Shown: positions 38,514 through 47,958 of the stretch, one piece after another | Numbering within the stretch: position 1 is the first letter of the stretch | How the letters are laid out: every line of letters starts with the position of its first letter | NCBI RefSeq assembly: GCF_947495275.1 | Contig: NZ_CANLYL010000002.1 | Span: 124,001-188,000 of the forward strand | DNA length: 64,000 bases | Direction of reading: 5' to 3' | Source: an uncultured Roseobacter sp. | GTDB taxonomy: Bacteria > Pseudomonadota > Alphaproteobacteria > Rhodobacterales > Rhodobacteraceae | Position numbers and translations under genes: made by a program | Notes under the pieces: model-generated | Told to the model about the DNA's origin: nothing | The model's input: only the letters and a program-made list of their open reading frames with translations | The model's database searches: none

Positions 38514-40808
38514 ATGACACGTTTTGCCGCCCCGATTGCTGAACAGATTTGGGACATGAAATATCGCTTCAAAGAAGCGGACGGCACGCCCAAAGACAAA
38601 ACGGTCGAGGATACATGGCGTCGCATCGCGCGGGACCTCGCGAAAGCCGAGAATGAACCGGAGGTATGGGAAGACCGCTTTTATGCGGCGCTGGAAGATT
38701 TCAAATACCTGCCTGCGGGGCGGATTACGGCCGGGGCGGGTACGGCGCGGTCGGTGACGCTTTTCAACTGTTTCGTGATGGGCACGGTGCCTGACAGCAT
38801 GGGTGGCATTTTTGAGATGCTGAAGGAGGCGGCCCTGACCATGCAGCAGGGCGGTGGCATCGGCTATGATTTTTCGACGATCCGTCCCAAGGGCGCGGAT
38901 GTACATGGCGTTGCAGCAGATGCTTCCGGTCCGTTGAGTTTCATGGATGTGTGGGATGCCATGTGCCGGACAATCATGTCTGCGGGGTCGCGGCGCGGGG
39001 CGATGATGGCCACCATGCGCTGTGATCATCCCGACATCGAAGATTTTATCGCCGCAAAATCAGACCCGGCGCGGCTGCGCATGTTCAACATGTCGGTTCT
39101 GGTCACTGATCCTTTTATGGAAGCGGTCAAAGCGGATGCATCCTGGGATCTGGTTTTCGACGGTAAGACCTACCGGACGGTACAGGCATTGGATCTCTGG
39201 AACCGGATCATGCAGGCGACATATGACTACGCGGAGCCGGGTGTGATTTTCATCGACCGGATCAATGCCGCCAACAACCTCAGCTATTGCGAGAGCATTG
39301 CTGCCACCAATCCCTGTGGCGAGCAGCCCTTGCCGCCCTATGGCGCATGTCTGCTGGGATCCATCAATCTGGCGCGGCTGGTGTCGGACCCCTTTGAAGA
39401 GGCGGCGGCTTTGGATGATGCTGCGCTGCAGGAGCTGGTCGGCACCGCCGTTCGGATGATGGATAACGTTGTGGATGTGTCACGATTTCCTTTGGAAGCG
39501 CAGGCCGGAGAAGCGCAGGCCAAGCGGCGCATCGGGCTGGGCGTGACGGGTCTTGCTGATGCTTTGCTGATGATGGGCTTGAGATATGGCTCCGACGAGG
39601 CGGCGCGTCAGACCGAGGACTGGTTGCACGCGATCGCCCGCGCCGCGTACCTGGCGTCGGTGCAATTGGCGAAGGAGAAAGGGCCGTTCCCCTTGTTCGA
39701 CGCAGATGCCTATCTGGCATCCGGCACGATGCAGGCGATGGATGACGACGTGCGGGATGCCGTTCGGACCCACGGTATTCGCAATGCGCTCCTGACGTCG
39801 ATTGCGCCGACAGGGACCATCAGTCTTTATGCGGGCAATGTATCTTCGGGCATTGAGCCGGTGTTCGCCTATGCCTACACGCGGAAAGTTCTGCAAAAGG
39901 ACGGATCGCGCACCGAAGAGGAAGTCGTTGATTACGCGGTCAATCTCTGGCGCGAGAAATTCGGGGACAAGGCTCTGCCTGAGTATTTTGCCAATGCCCA
40001 GACTCTGGCGCCGCTTGATCATGTGAAGATGCAGGCCGCCGCGCAGAAATGGGTGGATTCGTCAATTTCGAAGACGATCAACTGCCCCGAGGACATCGGT
40101 TTTGACGATTTCAAGGACGTCTACATGCAAGCCTGGGACACGGGCTGCAAAGGATGCACGACATATCGGCCAAATGCGGTGACAGGGTCGGTTCTGAGCG
40201 TGGCGGAGGACAAACCGGCCAATGGCGCTCCGGAGGTGATCACCAGTGACGTCGCCGAGCCGCAGCAGCCCCATGGTGACGTCATTTATATGTCAGAACC
40301 GCTGGATCGCCCTAGCGAACTGGAAGGCAACACCTACAAGGTCAAGTGGCCGGATAGCGAGCATGCGCTCTACATAACGATTAATGACATTGTGCTCGGC
40401 GGCCATCGGCGGCCTTTTGAAGTATTCATCAACTCCAAAAACATGGAGCATTTCGCATGGACCGTTGCGTTGACAAGAATGATTTCTGCGGTGTTCCGGC
40501 GCGGCGGGGACGTGTCCTTTGTCGTTGAAGAGTTGAAAGCGGTATTTGATCCGCGCGGTGGCGCCTGGATGCAGGGCAAATATATCCCGTCCATTCTGGC
40601 TGCTATCGGCGGGGTGATCGAGCAACACATGATTGCAACAGGGTTCATCGAAGGTGAAGGGATGGGGCTGAAATCGGACCCGCAAGCGCAGGTCGTTGGC
40701 CTGGATGCGCAGCGAGGGCAGGCGTGCAGCAGTTGTGGCCAATATGATCTCCGCATGGTCGAAGGATGTATGACCTGTGGAAGCTGCGGCTTTTCGAAAT
40801 GTCAATAG
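38514..40808 (+). CDS. nrdJ: Adenosylcobalamin-dependent (class II) ribonucleotide reductase
   Basis: This enzyme reduces ribonucleotides to deoxyribonucleotides using an adenosylcobalamin radical, with or without oxygen. The 764-residue protein has the active-site NPCGEQPLPPYGACLLGSINL (Asn-Cys-Glu in the loop), the substrate-site motif around GSRRGAMMATMRCDHPDIEDFI, and a C-terminal Cys pair region CMTCGSCGFSKCQ that feeds electrons to the active site. It is shorter than the 1200-residue NrdJ found in many alphaproteobacteria, having no large insertion. It depends on vitamin B12, a common trait of marine Roseobacters. It is the last clearly core gene before the accessory DNA. Confidence 0.94.
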   Translation: MTRFAAPIAEQIWDMKYRFKEADGTPKDKTVEDTWRRIARDLAKAENEPEVWEDRFYAALEDFKYLPAGRITAGAGTARSVTLFNCFVMGTVPDSMGGIFEMLKEAALTMQQGGGIGYDFSTIRPKGADVHGVAADASGPLSFMDVWDAMCRTIMSAGSRRGAMMATMRCDHPDIEDFIAAKSDPARLRMFNMSVLVTDPFMEAVKADASWDLVFDGKTYRTVQALDLWNRIMQATYDYAEPGVIFIDRINAANNLSYCESIAATNPCGEQPLPPYGACLLGSINLARLVSDPFEEAAALDDAALQELVGTAVRMMDNVVDVSRFPLEAQAGEAQAKRRIGLGVTGLADALLMMGLRYGSDEAARQTEDWLHAIARAAYLASVQLAKEKGPFPLFDADAYLASGTMQAMDDDVRDAVRTHGIRNALLTSIAPTGTISLYAGNVSSGIEPVFAYAYTRKVLQKDGSRTEEEVVDYAVNLWREKFGDKALPEYFANAQTLAPLDHVKMQAAAQKWVDSSISKTINCPEDIGFDDFKDVYMQAWDTGCKGCTTYRPNAVTGSVLSVAEDKPANGAPEVITSDVAEPQQPHGDVIYMSEPLDRPSELEGNTYKVKWPDSEHALYITINDIVLGGHRRPFEVFINSKNMEHFAWTVALTRMISAVFRRGGDVSFVVEELKAVFDPRGGAWMQGKYIPSILAAIGGVIEQHMIATGFIEGEGMGLKSDPQAQVVGLDAQRGQACSSCGQYDLRMVEGCMTCGSCGFSKCQ

Positions 40809-40852
40809 CCATGAGCTAAGTCCACTTAATGAATTCACCACATCATAATAGG

Positions 40853-40886
40853 AAGGCCGCCAAGTCGCTGACTTGGCCGCTTTTTT
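40853..40886 (+). terminator. Rho-independent terminator of nrdJ
   Basis: A hairpin with stem CCAAGTC/GACTTGG around loop GCT, extended outward by further GC pairs with one mismatch, is followed by six T. It lies about 45 bases after the nrdJ stop. Confidence 0.8.
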
Positions 40887-42009
40887 CTGTGTCGCCCTGT
40901 TGTTTCCGGGCACAACTGGCATCCCACCCTACGGATAAAATTGGCCAAACTGTTAGTCGATTTTTTTTTTGGTTATGTAAATTATGGATTTTGCACGTTT
41001 TTCCAGATCCAAATTGTTTCTCTTGACCAGTTATTGGAATGACTACTCATTGTGACAAGCGGCCCACTACAATTACGTCAGCTATTCGATGTGAAGCCAT
41101 CAACCCAACGCGGCATTAGCCAGAAGCGCATAGACCACTGCTCATACCAACAAAGATGAACATCCGTTCCAATCGAGCTTGAACGTACAAACCGGTCTGG
41201 ACTGGACGTTTAACTATCTCATGACGCGCCCAACGTAGCTTTGGCCAGAAGCGCGTAGACCTCAAATATCGCAGCGTTTCTGGCCAAAGCGGTCCATGGA
41301 AGGCGACATTCGTTACAAAGCAAAAAACGAGCAGCTCCTCAGTTCACACAATGCGGGACTTTCCCGACATTGCGCTCACGCAGCAAGATCTAGCACCTCC
41401 ACCGAGCAAGCGCGGCATAGATACTTTGCAATCGCAATCAGGTTCGCCAAAGCGGTCTTTAAACACGCCCGCGCAGTGCAGTTCCTGAGCCACACCTTCG
41501 CCGCAGAGACGCTAAACTCGAAAGGTGCGGGGCGAAGCTACCGTCTTTAGCTTGGGAACGAATGCTGCTTCTCTAACAGCCGCGGTCAATCCGGTAAGAC
41601 GTCCGTAGTCAATCCCATAAGGCTCTGACACGATTCAACGCCCATTCAGCAACCTCGACCAAGGTGAAAGGAAGGGGCACGACTGCAAAACAGATATACA
41701 GAAGGCTCAGGACTTTGGTAACGGAGCCTTTTCAGACTAACTGTTTAAGCAGAATGATTGATCCGCCAAAACAGTTGAGTTGTATTTGTTCGTGTCCGCC
41801 CTGAGCGCTGTCCAGACCTTCTGCTGAGATCATTCGGCTAACCCGCTCCTCCTGCCGAGGATTCACTGCTCTTCTTTAGTCTATCATCTTACGAGTACCG
41901 AAAACGCACGTGTTACCCGCGATTGTCTTGCGCTGTGCCGGACTTTATGAGAACTTGGTTGTATTGAAATTTCCATTTCTGAATTGAATCTTCAGAAGAG
42001 GTTCTGTCG
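40887..42009. other. 1.1-kb gene-free stretch, start of accessory region
   Basis: No convincing gene is seen on either strand. The longest open frame (41296-41550, 84 codons, plus strand) has no recognisable product, a low-complexity amino-acid mix, and no ribosome site. The region contains a degenerate 32-bp direct repeat and reads like decayed DNA. Its last 100 bases are AT-rich and presumably hold the promoter of the cupin/ferritin-like gene. No tRNA, integrase or intact transposase is present. Confidence 0.5.
41104..41261. repeat. Pair of degenerate 32-bp direct repeats
   Basis: The sequences at 41104-41135 (beginning CCAACGCGGC) and 41230-41261 (beginning CCAACGTAGC) match at 27 of 32 positions, sharing the core GCCAGAAGCGC. 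They are 126 bases apart. A shorter related word, TTTCTGGCCAAAGC, follows in inverted orientation at about 41278-41291. They may be relics of a duplicated element. Confidence 0.55.
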
Positions 42010-43605
42010 ATGATCAATCCCGGCACCAAGTTCGAACTCGCTGATCTCGTTTCCGACGAAATGCCATTTACAACGTTGATTGGTCGATACGGAGCAGCGA
42101 ATGCGCCCAATGATACGCAATTGAGTGCGCATATTTATCGGTTGGCGAAAGACGCCGAAGATAAGCAGGGGAAACACGATCAAGATGAGCTTTATCTTGT
42201 TCTTGAAGGGGAGCGAGAAATAGAGATCCACCTGCCAAATGGCCAGGATCCCATTCACAAATCACTAAAGCCGCTCGATCTGGTCTATGTTCCTAAGCAT
42301 CATGCACACAGTTTCTTAGGCTCTGATCGATTCGTCACGCTGGTGATTTTTACACCTGAATTTACTGGGCCAACAATAACGACGGAGAGCGCAATTCATA
42401 CGCGCGATGACCTGATAGAGGCGCTGCGACTCGCGTGCCGTCTTGAGCATGGTTTGATGGTCCAGTATCTGTTCGCATCCTTCTCCCTGGCATCCGAGCC
42501 CGACGGTCTGGATCCCGAAACTTGGGAAGCGGTTCGGGTTATCCGCGAGCAAATTCTAAAGGTGGCCCGCGAAGAAATGGCGCATTTGGGAACTGTGGCA
42601 AATCTTATGATCGCGATTGGCGCGACACCGGATTTCAGCCTCCCGCCCTTTCCACAAAAGAACATTGGCGAGTGGTTCCCGTTTCCCTTCTGTCTTGAGA
42701 GGATCGGCAATGAATCAATGGAGCGATTCCTAAGGTTTGAGCAGCCAGAAGAAGACGACTCAGACGGCGAGATCGATCACATCGGAGAGTTGTATCGTTC
42801 GATTTATTCCGGGTTCCTGAACGTTGCCGGGACAACGGAAACTCTATTTGACGGAGATTTTTTTGATCAGGATTCTAATGATTGGGGTGCGGGGCTCGAG
42901 ATCTTTTCGGTTCGATCAACCGATGATGTCGAATCCGCTATCCGTTTTATCATCGAGGAAGGCGAAGGAAGCTCGATCCAGCCCGATTTGTCCGATCTGA
43001 AACTTCCTCCGCATGAGTTTTTTAATGGCCGTCGGTCTCACTACGAGCGGTTTTTGTACATACAACAGCTCGTTGCGCGGTTGGAGACAGAGAAGGTGCC
43101 ATGGCGGAAAAACGTCCTCAACAACCCAGCGGCGAAAGAAGATCCGGCACGTCACGGAGATGTCACGCTTATTGAGAGCGAAAACGCTGTTCGGGCAGCT
43201 GAGTTGTTCAACGATTTTTACGTTTCATTGCTCCTGATGCTGATGGCATTTTACGATCACGCGCAGGAGACCGACGAGGAACGCGCACTGCTTCGTCGGC
43301 TCATGAAGGGCACAATGAGTGGAATAATCCGACCGCTCGCCGAGATAATCACAGACCTTCCTGCCTTTGATAAAGGTGATGTACGCGCCGCACCAACGTT
43401 TGAGATTGGGGCCTATGTTTCAGTGGCCCCTAAATCACCTGCTCGCTGGAAGCGACTATTTGAACGTGTATCTTCATCCTTGGAAAAATGCAGAAAGCTG
43501 CAGAGCGACGGTGTGCATGGACGCTTCGAGTTTGTTCTGCGGAACATTGAAATCATCCACGAGGAGATCGATCAGGTAAGGCCAGGAGGATCGCGCAATG
43601 CTTAA
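42010..43605 (+). CDS. Cupin-ferritin-like fusion protein (VioB-type ferritin-like domain)
   Basis: This 531-residue protein joins two domains. Residues about 38-118 form a cupin with metal-ligand candidates H56, E60 and H100 (GKHDQDELYLVLEGE...VPKHHAHSF). From about 128 a ferritin-like domain follows of the type found at the N-terminus of VioB, the iminophenylpyruvate dimer synthase of violacein synthesis: helix one has RLEHGLMVQYLFASFSL with E146 and H147, helix two AREEMAHLG with E188, E189 and H192, a pattern that can bind two irons. The C-terminal third is unrecognised. It overlaps the next gene by eight bases. An oxidative step on an aromatic imine or similar substrate is a possible role; there is no proof. 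Confidence 0.7.
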   Translation: MINPGTKFELADLVSDEMPFTTLIGRYGAANAPNDTQLSAHIYRLAKDAEDKQGKHDQDELYLVLEGEREIEIHLPNGQDPIHKSLKPLDLVYVPKHHAHSFLGSDRFVTLVIFTPEFTGPTITTESAIHTRDDLIEALRLACRLEHGLMVQYLFASFSLASEPDGLDPETWEAVRVIREQILKVAREEMAHLGTVANLMIAIGATPDFSLPPFPQKNIGEWFPFPFCLERIGNESMERFLRFEQPEEDDSDGEIDHIGELYRSIYSGFLNVAGTTETLFDGDFFDQDSNDWGAGLEIFSVRSTDDVESAIRFIIEEGEGSSIQPDLSDLKLPPHEFFNGRRSHYERFLYIQQLVARLETEKVPWRKNVLNNPAAKEDPARHGDVTLIESENAVRAAELFNDFYVSLLLMLMAFYDHAQETDEERALLRRLMKGTMSGIIRPLAEIITDLPAFDKGDVRAAPTFEIGAYVSVAPKSPARWKRLFERVSSSLEKCRKLQSDGVHGRFEFVLRNIEIIHEEIDQVRPGGSRNA

Positions 43606-44434
43606 GTTGACATTTGGCGGTTGGGTTGAGTGCCGTCTTGCAACGGATCCCGATCCTTCCGACGAAAGATGGGGTGTCTCGGGGTATGTCCGCGCATATT
43701 CAGGAGAGCCACCTCTTGACCGGATTGTCCAAACAAATGGCGCGGAAGCTGTCCAGAGACCTTTGTCTCCAAAGGTTGGGCTCTCGGTTCAAGCGGTCGA
43801 ACTCAATGGCGTTAAGCAGGACGCACATGTCTTGCTCGGCGCACCAGTCAACTTCGCGGGGTCGCCCGTATTCGAAGGCAGAAACGATCTTGTTGCGCCG
43901 GACACGATCGAACCCATTTTACCGATGATCATTGAAATTGAGCGGGAAAAGCTCAAAGTTCGCAGAGAGCTGCGCGATCTGAGTGACGGTTCCTTGCTGA
44001 GCGTCAGAGCACCAGGAACGCAGGCGCGATTTGAGATGCTCGAAGAATCTGGCATCGGAGATCCGAAAGACTTCCTCGAAAAGCGAATATCCAATCTTGA
44101 GGCTCTCGAAGCCGACGCAGCGGGACTCGTTGCCAAGAAAGATCGGCTTAGTCGCTTATACCGCGCTCGAGCACGCGCTGATCAAAGCGGGCGCCCGATC
44201 ATGGCCACAACGGGAGGACCTGTGCCGTTGTTTGTGGGCATGACATGGCGCTATATTTTCCAGGGCCCGTGGTGGGAAGTTTCCGATCCCGCGGGTGTGC
44301 TCAACCCCAATATTGCAGGCGGAGCTTGGGCGATGGACCTCTGGATGGGGTGCTGGGACTCTGACGTGCTTTGTGCATATGCAAAGGGCAGTTTGGAACT
44401 CCCAACACTAACTGAAAATGCGTTGGTCGCGTGA
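43598..44434 (+). CDS. Unknown protein coupled to the cupin-ferritin-like gene
   Basis: This 278-residue protein starts inside the last codons of the preceding gene, so the two are surely made together. I recognise no family. Residues 1-110 look like beta-rich sequence, 120-200 are strongly charged helix (EIEREKLKVRRELRDL, then ISNLEALEADAAGLVAKKDRLSRLYRAR), and the C-terminal 70 residues are Trp- and Gly-rich (WRYIFQGPWWEVSD, WAMDLWMGCWDSDVL). No signal peptide or membrane helix is seen. Its role must be tied to the ferritin-like partner. Confidence 0.75.
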   Translation: MLKLTFGGWVECRLATDPDPSDERWGVSGYVRAYSGEPPLDRIVQTNGAEAVQRPLSPKVGLSVQAVELNGVKQDAHVLLGAPVNFAGSPVFEGRNDLVAPDTIEPILPMIIEIEREKLKVRRELRDLSDGSLLSVRAPGTQARFEMLEESGIGDPKDFLEKRISNLEALEADAAGLVAKKDRLSRLYRARARADQSGRPIMATTGGPVPLFVGMTWRYIFQGPWWEVSDPAGVLNPNIAGGAWAMDLWMGCWDSDVLCAYAKGSLELPTLTENALVA

Positions 44435-44461
44435 TCTTGCCGCGTAGCGCAGCAAAAGTCA

Positions 44462-44938
44462 TCATGACTTCCGAAATGCAAAACGGTACAGCAACGAGCA
44501 GACAGTGGGCAACAAGATAGCCGCAGCAAACGCCAGAAGAAACGCTTTCTGTTCATGGGCATATACGCCAAGACCTGCATAATTGCCCGCAATCGCTGCA
44601 TTGCCTATTCCGGTAATGACAACAAACTTGCGAAAAGGGTAAGAGACAATGCCTGCGGCGACCGTGGACGCTTCAGCAAGAACCGGAACGCCACGGGAAA
44701 CGACATGCGAGGCAAAACCGATCTTTTTCGATATCGCTGCTGCCCTATGCAACTCAACCTGACCAACCAGTTCACGTACGAACGGTGTGCCCGCTTTTGA
44801 TCCAACCCAATTAGCGATTGCACAGCCAAGTGTCATCCCGGCCCACGCAGAAAATGCCCCATGTGAGAGCCCTAACAATGCGTCCGCGAGTGTGTTCACC
44901 AGACTGGACGGGACTGGTATAAAGATATCCAAAACCAT
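44462..44938 (-). CDS. VTT-type (DedA-like) small membrane protein
   Basis: This 158-residue membrane protein resembles the core of VTT/SNARE-associated (DedA-like) proteins: it opens with LDIFIPVPSSLVNTLADALLG, then has a glycine-rich helix and a VPVLAEASTVAAGIVSYPFRKF segment. The gene at 48604-49206 encodes a related protein (VDIFLPIPSSAVGILLGATLG, PVPVLAEVSVVMAGFRRVPF) but has about 60 extra N-terminal residues. Here a stop codon occurs ten codons upstream in frame, so the N-terminal helix is truly missing or lost. DedA-like proteins are linked to lipid flipping and membrane homeostasis. Confidence 0.7.
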   Translation of the reverse strand: MVLDIFIPVPSSLVNTLADALLGLSHGAFSAWAGMTLGCAIANWVGSKAGTPFVRELVGQVELHRAAAISKKIGFASHVVSRGVPVLAEASTVAAGIVSYPFRKFVVITGIGNAAIAGNYAGLGVYAHEQKAFLLAFAAAILLPTVCSLLYRFAFRKS

Positions 44939-45181
44939 AAGCGCTGACGTCCCCAGATGTTTGGCCTACGCTCTATCTCCTGAAGCTTTCTTACTTCATT
45001 CTCATATGAAAGTAGCTTCTTCGACATGCCATATCCGCAATGAAGGCTCGTGAAACTGCCTGACATCATTGAAGAACTGATAGGCTAGGGATTTAGAAAA
45101 ACCCAAGCAGGGCTGATTATTGATTTAAACCAATACATCCCCTAATATATTTTAATATTAGTTTAGAAGCGAGACGTTTTT

Positions 45182-46579
45182 TTGATATCAATTGATGCAC
45201 CGTTGGACTTGGCAGACCCCCAGGCCGAAGAATTTTTAGATGATCTTCAAGGCAATATCCTACGTGGCCACGGGCGTGATTTTGCCGCCCACTTTTTGCT
45301 GCGCATGATCGGTGAGCCGCGCGACGTCGCGAACTGGATTGGAAGCTTTGCCGAGAGTGTTACAACCGCGCTTGCGTCGCGTGACCTTGCTGCGGTTTGG
45401 AGATCCGATAGAGGCGTTGGGGAGCCGTTTGCCTGCATTGCACTTTCCCATCAGGGCTATCGTTATTTGGGCGTTTCCGATGAGGCTATTCCCCTTGCAG
45501 GGGGGGCTTTCAAAGGACCGGTAGATGATCGATATTTCGCCCTTGGAATGAAAAACCAGTCCAATGTACCGCCTCCGGGCAGGCATTACAACGATCCGCC
45601 TGCGTCGAATTGGGAGGCGTCCTATCGAGGCGACATACACGCATTGGTCATTCTTGCAGACAATGACAATCAACGCCTCGCTGAGAGGATCGATCTGTTT
45701 CGGCAGGCAATCGACGGTGTTTTCGAAGTTGCGGCCTTAGAGACAGGGCGTAAACTAAAGAAGGAGTTTGATCGCGGCACGTTGGTCATCGAACACTTTG
45801 GGTATCAGGATGGCGTCAGCCAACCTCTCATGATCAAGCAAAAGATCGAGGAAGAAGTTGCCCGGCGGGGAAACGATCATTGGTCCCCTGAGGCACCACT
45901 GTCGCTGGCCTTAGCGCCTGATCCGGCAGGCGGCTACGGCAGTTTCCTTGTCTTCAGAAAACTTGAACAGAACGTTCTTGGATTCAGCCAAGCGCTCGTT
46001 GATGGGTCAGCCGTCATGGGGGTCAGTCCGGAGGAGGTCGGCGCGATGGCTGTTGGCCGCACAACAGATGGTATTCCGCTGGTCGGCGATCGGCCCGCCG
46101 ATCCAGCCGTAGACCCGAACGATTTTCATTTTGATCAGGACCCCGACGGGTCTGCGTGCCCGTTTCATGCCCATATTCGAAAGACAAATCCTCGTGGAGA
46201 CATCGCTCGTATTCTTGGAGGTTTTGATGCGTTCGAACGTGCCCGCAGGATTGTTCGGAGGGGCATAACATATGGCGAACGACCAGATCTAAGCGATGGA
46301 GGGCCACCGCCATCCTCCGGTGTCGGCCTTTTGTTCATGTGCTACCAATCAAACCTAGATAGTTTCATCATTCAGCAAGAGGGGTCCGACGGAAACGACT
46401 TTGTGCGACCTGGCACAGGCGTTGATGCGGTGATTGGGCAGAATGAATCCCCCGTCGCTCAGACTTGGCCCAGTAACGGAGACGTAGAATTCACTATGGC
46501 GAACTTTGTCCGGATGCTGGGCGGAGAGTACTTTTTTGCACCAAGTATGACCTTCCTTCGGTCGCTTAGTGAGATGTGA
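45182..46579 (+). CDS. DyP-type haem peroxidase
   Basis: Dye-decolourising peroxidases are haem enzymes that oxidise aromatic compounds with peroxide. This 465-residue protein has the diagnostic GxxDG motif as GYQDG at 207-211 (catalytic D210), the haem-side histidine in CPFHAHIRKTNPR (H331) and GSFLVFRKLEQN. The large size points to the longer DyP classes. No signal peptide and no encapsulin-targeting tail (end FLRSLSEM) is visible. It appears to start at TTG (45182), since no ATG fits the conserved N-terminus. The next gene begins three bases downstream, so it forms an operon with the second ferritin-like gene. Confidence 0.93.
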   Translation: MISIDAPLDLADPQAEEFLDDLQGNILRGHGRDFAAHFLLRMIGEPRDVANWIGSFAESVTTALASRDLAAVWRSDRGVGEPFACIALSHQGYRYLGVSDEAIPLAGGAFKGPVDDRYFALGMKNQSNVPPPGRHYNDPPASNWEASYRGDIHALVILADNDNQRLAERIDLFRQAIDGVFEVAALETGRKLKKEFDRGTLVIEHFGYQDGVSQPLMIKQKIEEEVARRGNDHWSPEAPLSLALAPDPAGGYGSFLVFRKLEQNVLGFSQALVDGSAVMGVSPEEVGAMAVGRTTDGIPLVGDRPADPAVDPNDFHFDQDPDGSACPFHAHIRKTNPRGDIARILGGFDAFERARRIVRRGITYGERPDLSDGGPPPSSGVGLLFMCYQSNLDSFIIQQEGSDGNDFVRPGTGVDAVIGQNESPVAQTWPSNGDVEFTMANFVRMLGGEYFFAPSMTFLRSLSEM

Positions 46580-46582
46580 AGC

Positions 46583-47923
46583 ATGCTGAGACGAAAAGGC
46601 AAATACGCATTTGCCGCACGATCTAAGCCTGAAACGGTGCTCTTTTCGTTCGATGCAAAAAGTCTGACCTCATTCGATGCCGCAATTGCGGAGTTTGCAG
46701 CCGAAAGCTCTGAAGATCTGGTCTTGCGTCGGCAAGACCCTCCAGTGCTTCTGCGCGATGAGATCATCTTTTTGCTTCACACCGCAGCTGAGATCGAACA
46801 TGCCTTGATGGCGCAGTATCTTTATAGCGCGTTTTCTCTGCCAAAAACCGGCGCTCAAGGGGATTGGCGACGACAGCTCATTTTGATCGCGAAGGAAGAG
46901 ATGGGACACCTTATGGCGGTCCAGAACATTCTCTCCGCGATCGGCGGCGTGTTGAACTTTGAACGAGAAGACTATCCCTTTAACATCTTCTATCCGTTCC
47001 CCTTCAAGCTGGAACCGTTCTCTGTCTCTGCTGTCGCTCGGTATGTGCTTGCAGAAATGCCGGATCCGACCACCATTCCGGATGAGATTGGATTTAGCCT
47101 CGAGGAAGTTCGTTCAGATGCCGGATTGGCCCCCGGAGCCGGAAACGTCAACCGGGTGGGTTTGCTCTTTGAGCTGCTATTAGAGCTCATCGGCGAAGCG
47201 GATGAAGATCTACTGATCGCAGGCGCAGAAGTATACCAAGGCGATCCCGGTGCTTGGCGCGCTGGCATCAACGGTCTGGTCTTAAACAAAGTTTCGACCA
47301 AAGCGGAAGTGCTAAAAATGGTCGACGAGATTGCTGAGCAGGGCGAGGGCGTCAGTCTGCCTGGAACCCCCGGCGTCTCGCACTTTGAACGCCTGTTCGA
47401 GATTTACAAAGCAGCCAAAGCTGCTCCTGGCCCTTTGTCGCTCCCGGTACCGACCGACCCAACGGTTCACGAGCCATCGGCGGAGGGCTACATCGAGAAC
47501 CCCGAGGCCCGGCTCTGGGCAGATGTCTTCAATCATCGGTTTCGCTGGACACTTGCGAGCGTCGGCAGTCACTTGTTCCTTCCAGAAGGACAGGATCGCG
47601 CGACATTGGCGCAATGGGCTTTCGAGGACATGTTTCTCTTGAGCGAGATCGCAGAACACCTTGTAGAGCTGCCTAGAGATACTGATGGCACCAAAGATGA
47701 TGAGGGCAGAAACTTGGTCGCAGCGGGGCCGTTCGAACTCCCCTATACTTTGGCCTTACCGGACAGGCCACGGCTGATCTGGTTACATCAAGAAATGCTC
47801 CATGCCCAAAGCATGGAACAGATGAAGAAAGTGACCATACCAAATCCGTTGTCGCTGAAAATAGGGTTCCTGGACGGAAGGCGTGCAACCTTCATCGAAC
47901 AAGTCCTAAACCAGATTGGTTGA
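46583..47923 (+). CDS. Ferritin-like protein (VioB-type domain)
   Basis: This 446-residue protein is a second VioB-type ferritin-like protein, without a cupin. The first helix reads HTAAEIEHALMAQYLYSAFSL (E70, E72, H73), the second AKEEMGHLMAVQNIL (E105, E106, H109), matching the cupin-fused paralogue at 42010 closely. The C-terminal half has WADVFNHRFRWTL and LHQEMLHAQSMEQMK, a further possible metal-ligand helix. It lies three bases after the DyP gene and is followed by a small unknown gene. In VioB the domain belongs to an enzyme that couples indole-pyruvate imines; a similar oxidative coupling here is inference. Confidence 0.78.
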   Translation: MLRRKGKYAFAARSKPETVLFSFDAKSLTSFDAAIAEFAAESSEDLVLRRQDPPVLLRDEIIFLLHTAAEIEHALMAQYLYSAFSLPKTGAQGDWRRQLILIAKEEMGHLMAVQNILSAIGGVLNFEREDYPFNIFYPFPFKLEPFSVSAVARYVLAEMPDPTTIPDEIGFSLEEVRSDAGLAPGAGNVNRVGLLFELLLELIGEADEDLLIAGAEVYQGDPGAWRAGINGLVLNKVSTKAEVLKMVDEIAEQGEGVSLPGTPGVSHFERLFEIYKAAKAAPGPLSLPVPTDPTVHEPSAEGYIENPEARLWADVFNHRFRWTLASVGSHLFLPEGQDRATLAQWAFEDMFLLSEIAEHLVELPRDTDGTKDDEGRNLVAAGPFELPYTLALPDRPRLIWLHQEMLHAQSMEQMKKVTIPNPLSLKIGFLDGRRATFIEQVLNQIG

Positions 47924-47958
47924 ATGAATTTCTTTCAAAGGAGTGGAAAGGTCTCACT

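Noticed and set aside
40887-42009. Intact insertion sequence
   Set aside because: No transposase frame and no clean terminal inverted repeats; only degenerate repeats remain.
45182-47923. DyP peroxidase plus ferritin-like protein as cargo of an encapsulin nanocompartment
   Set aside because: No shell (HK97-fold) gene is present and the DyP C-terminus lacks a cargo-loading peptide.
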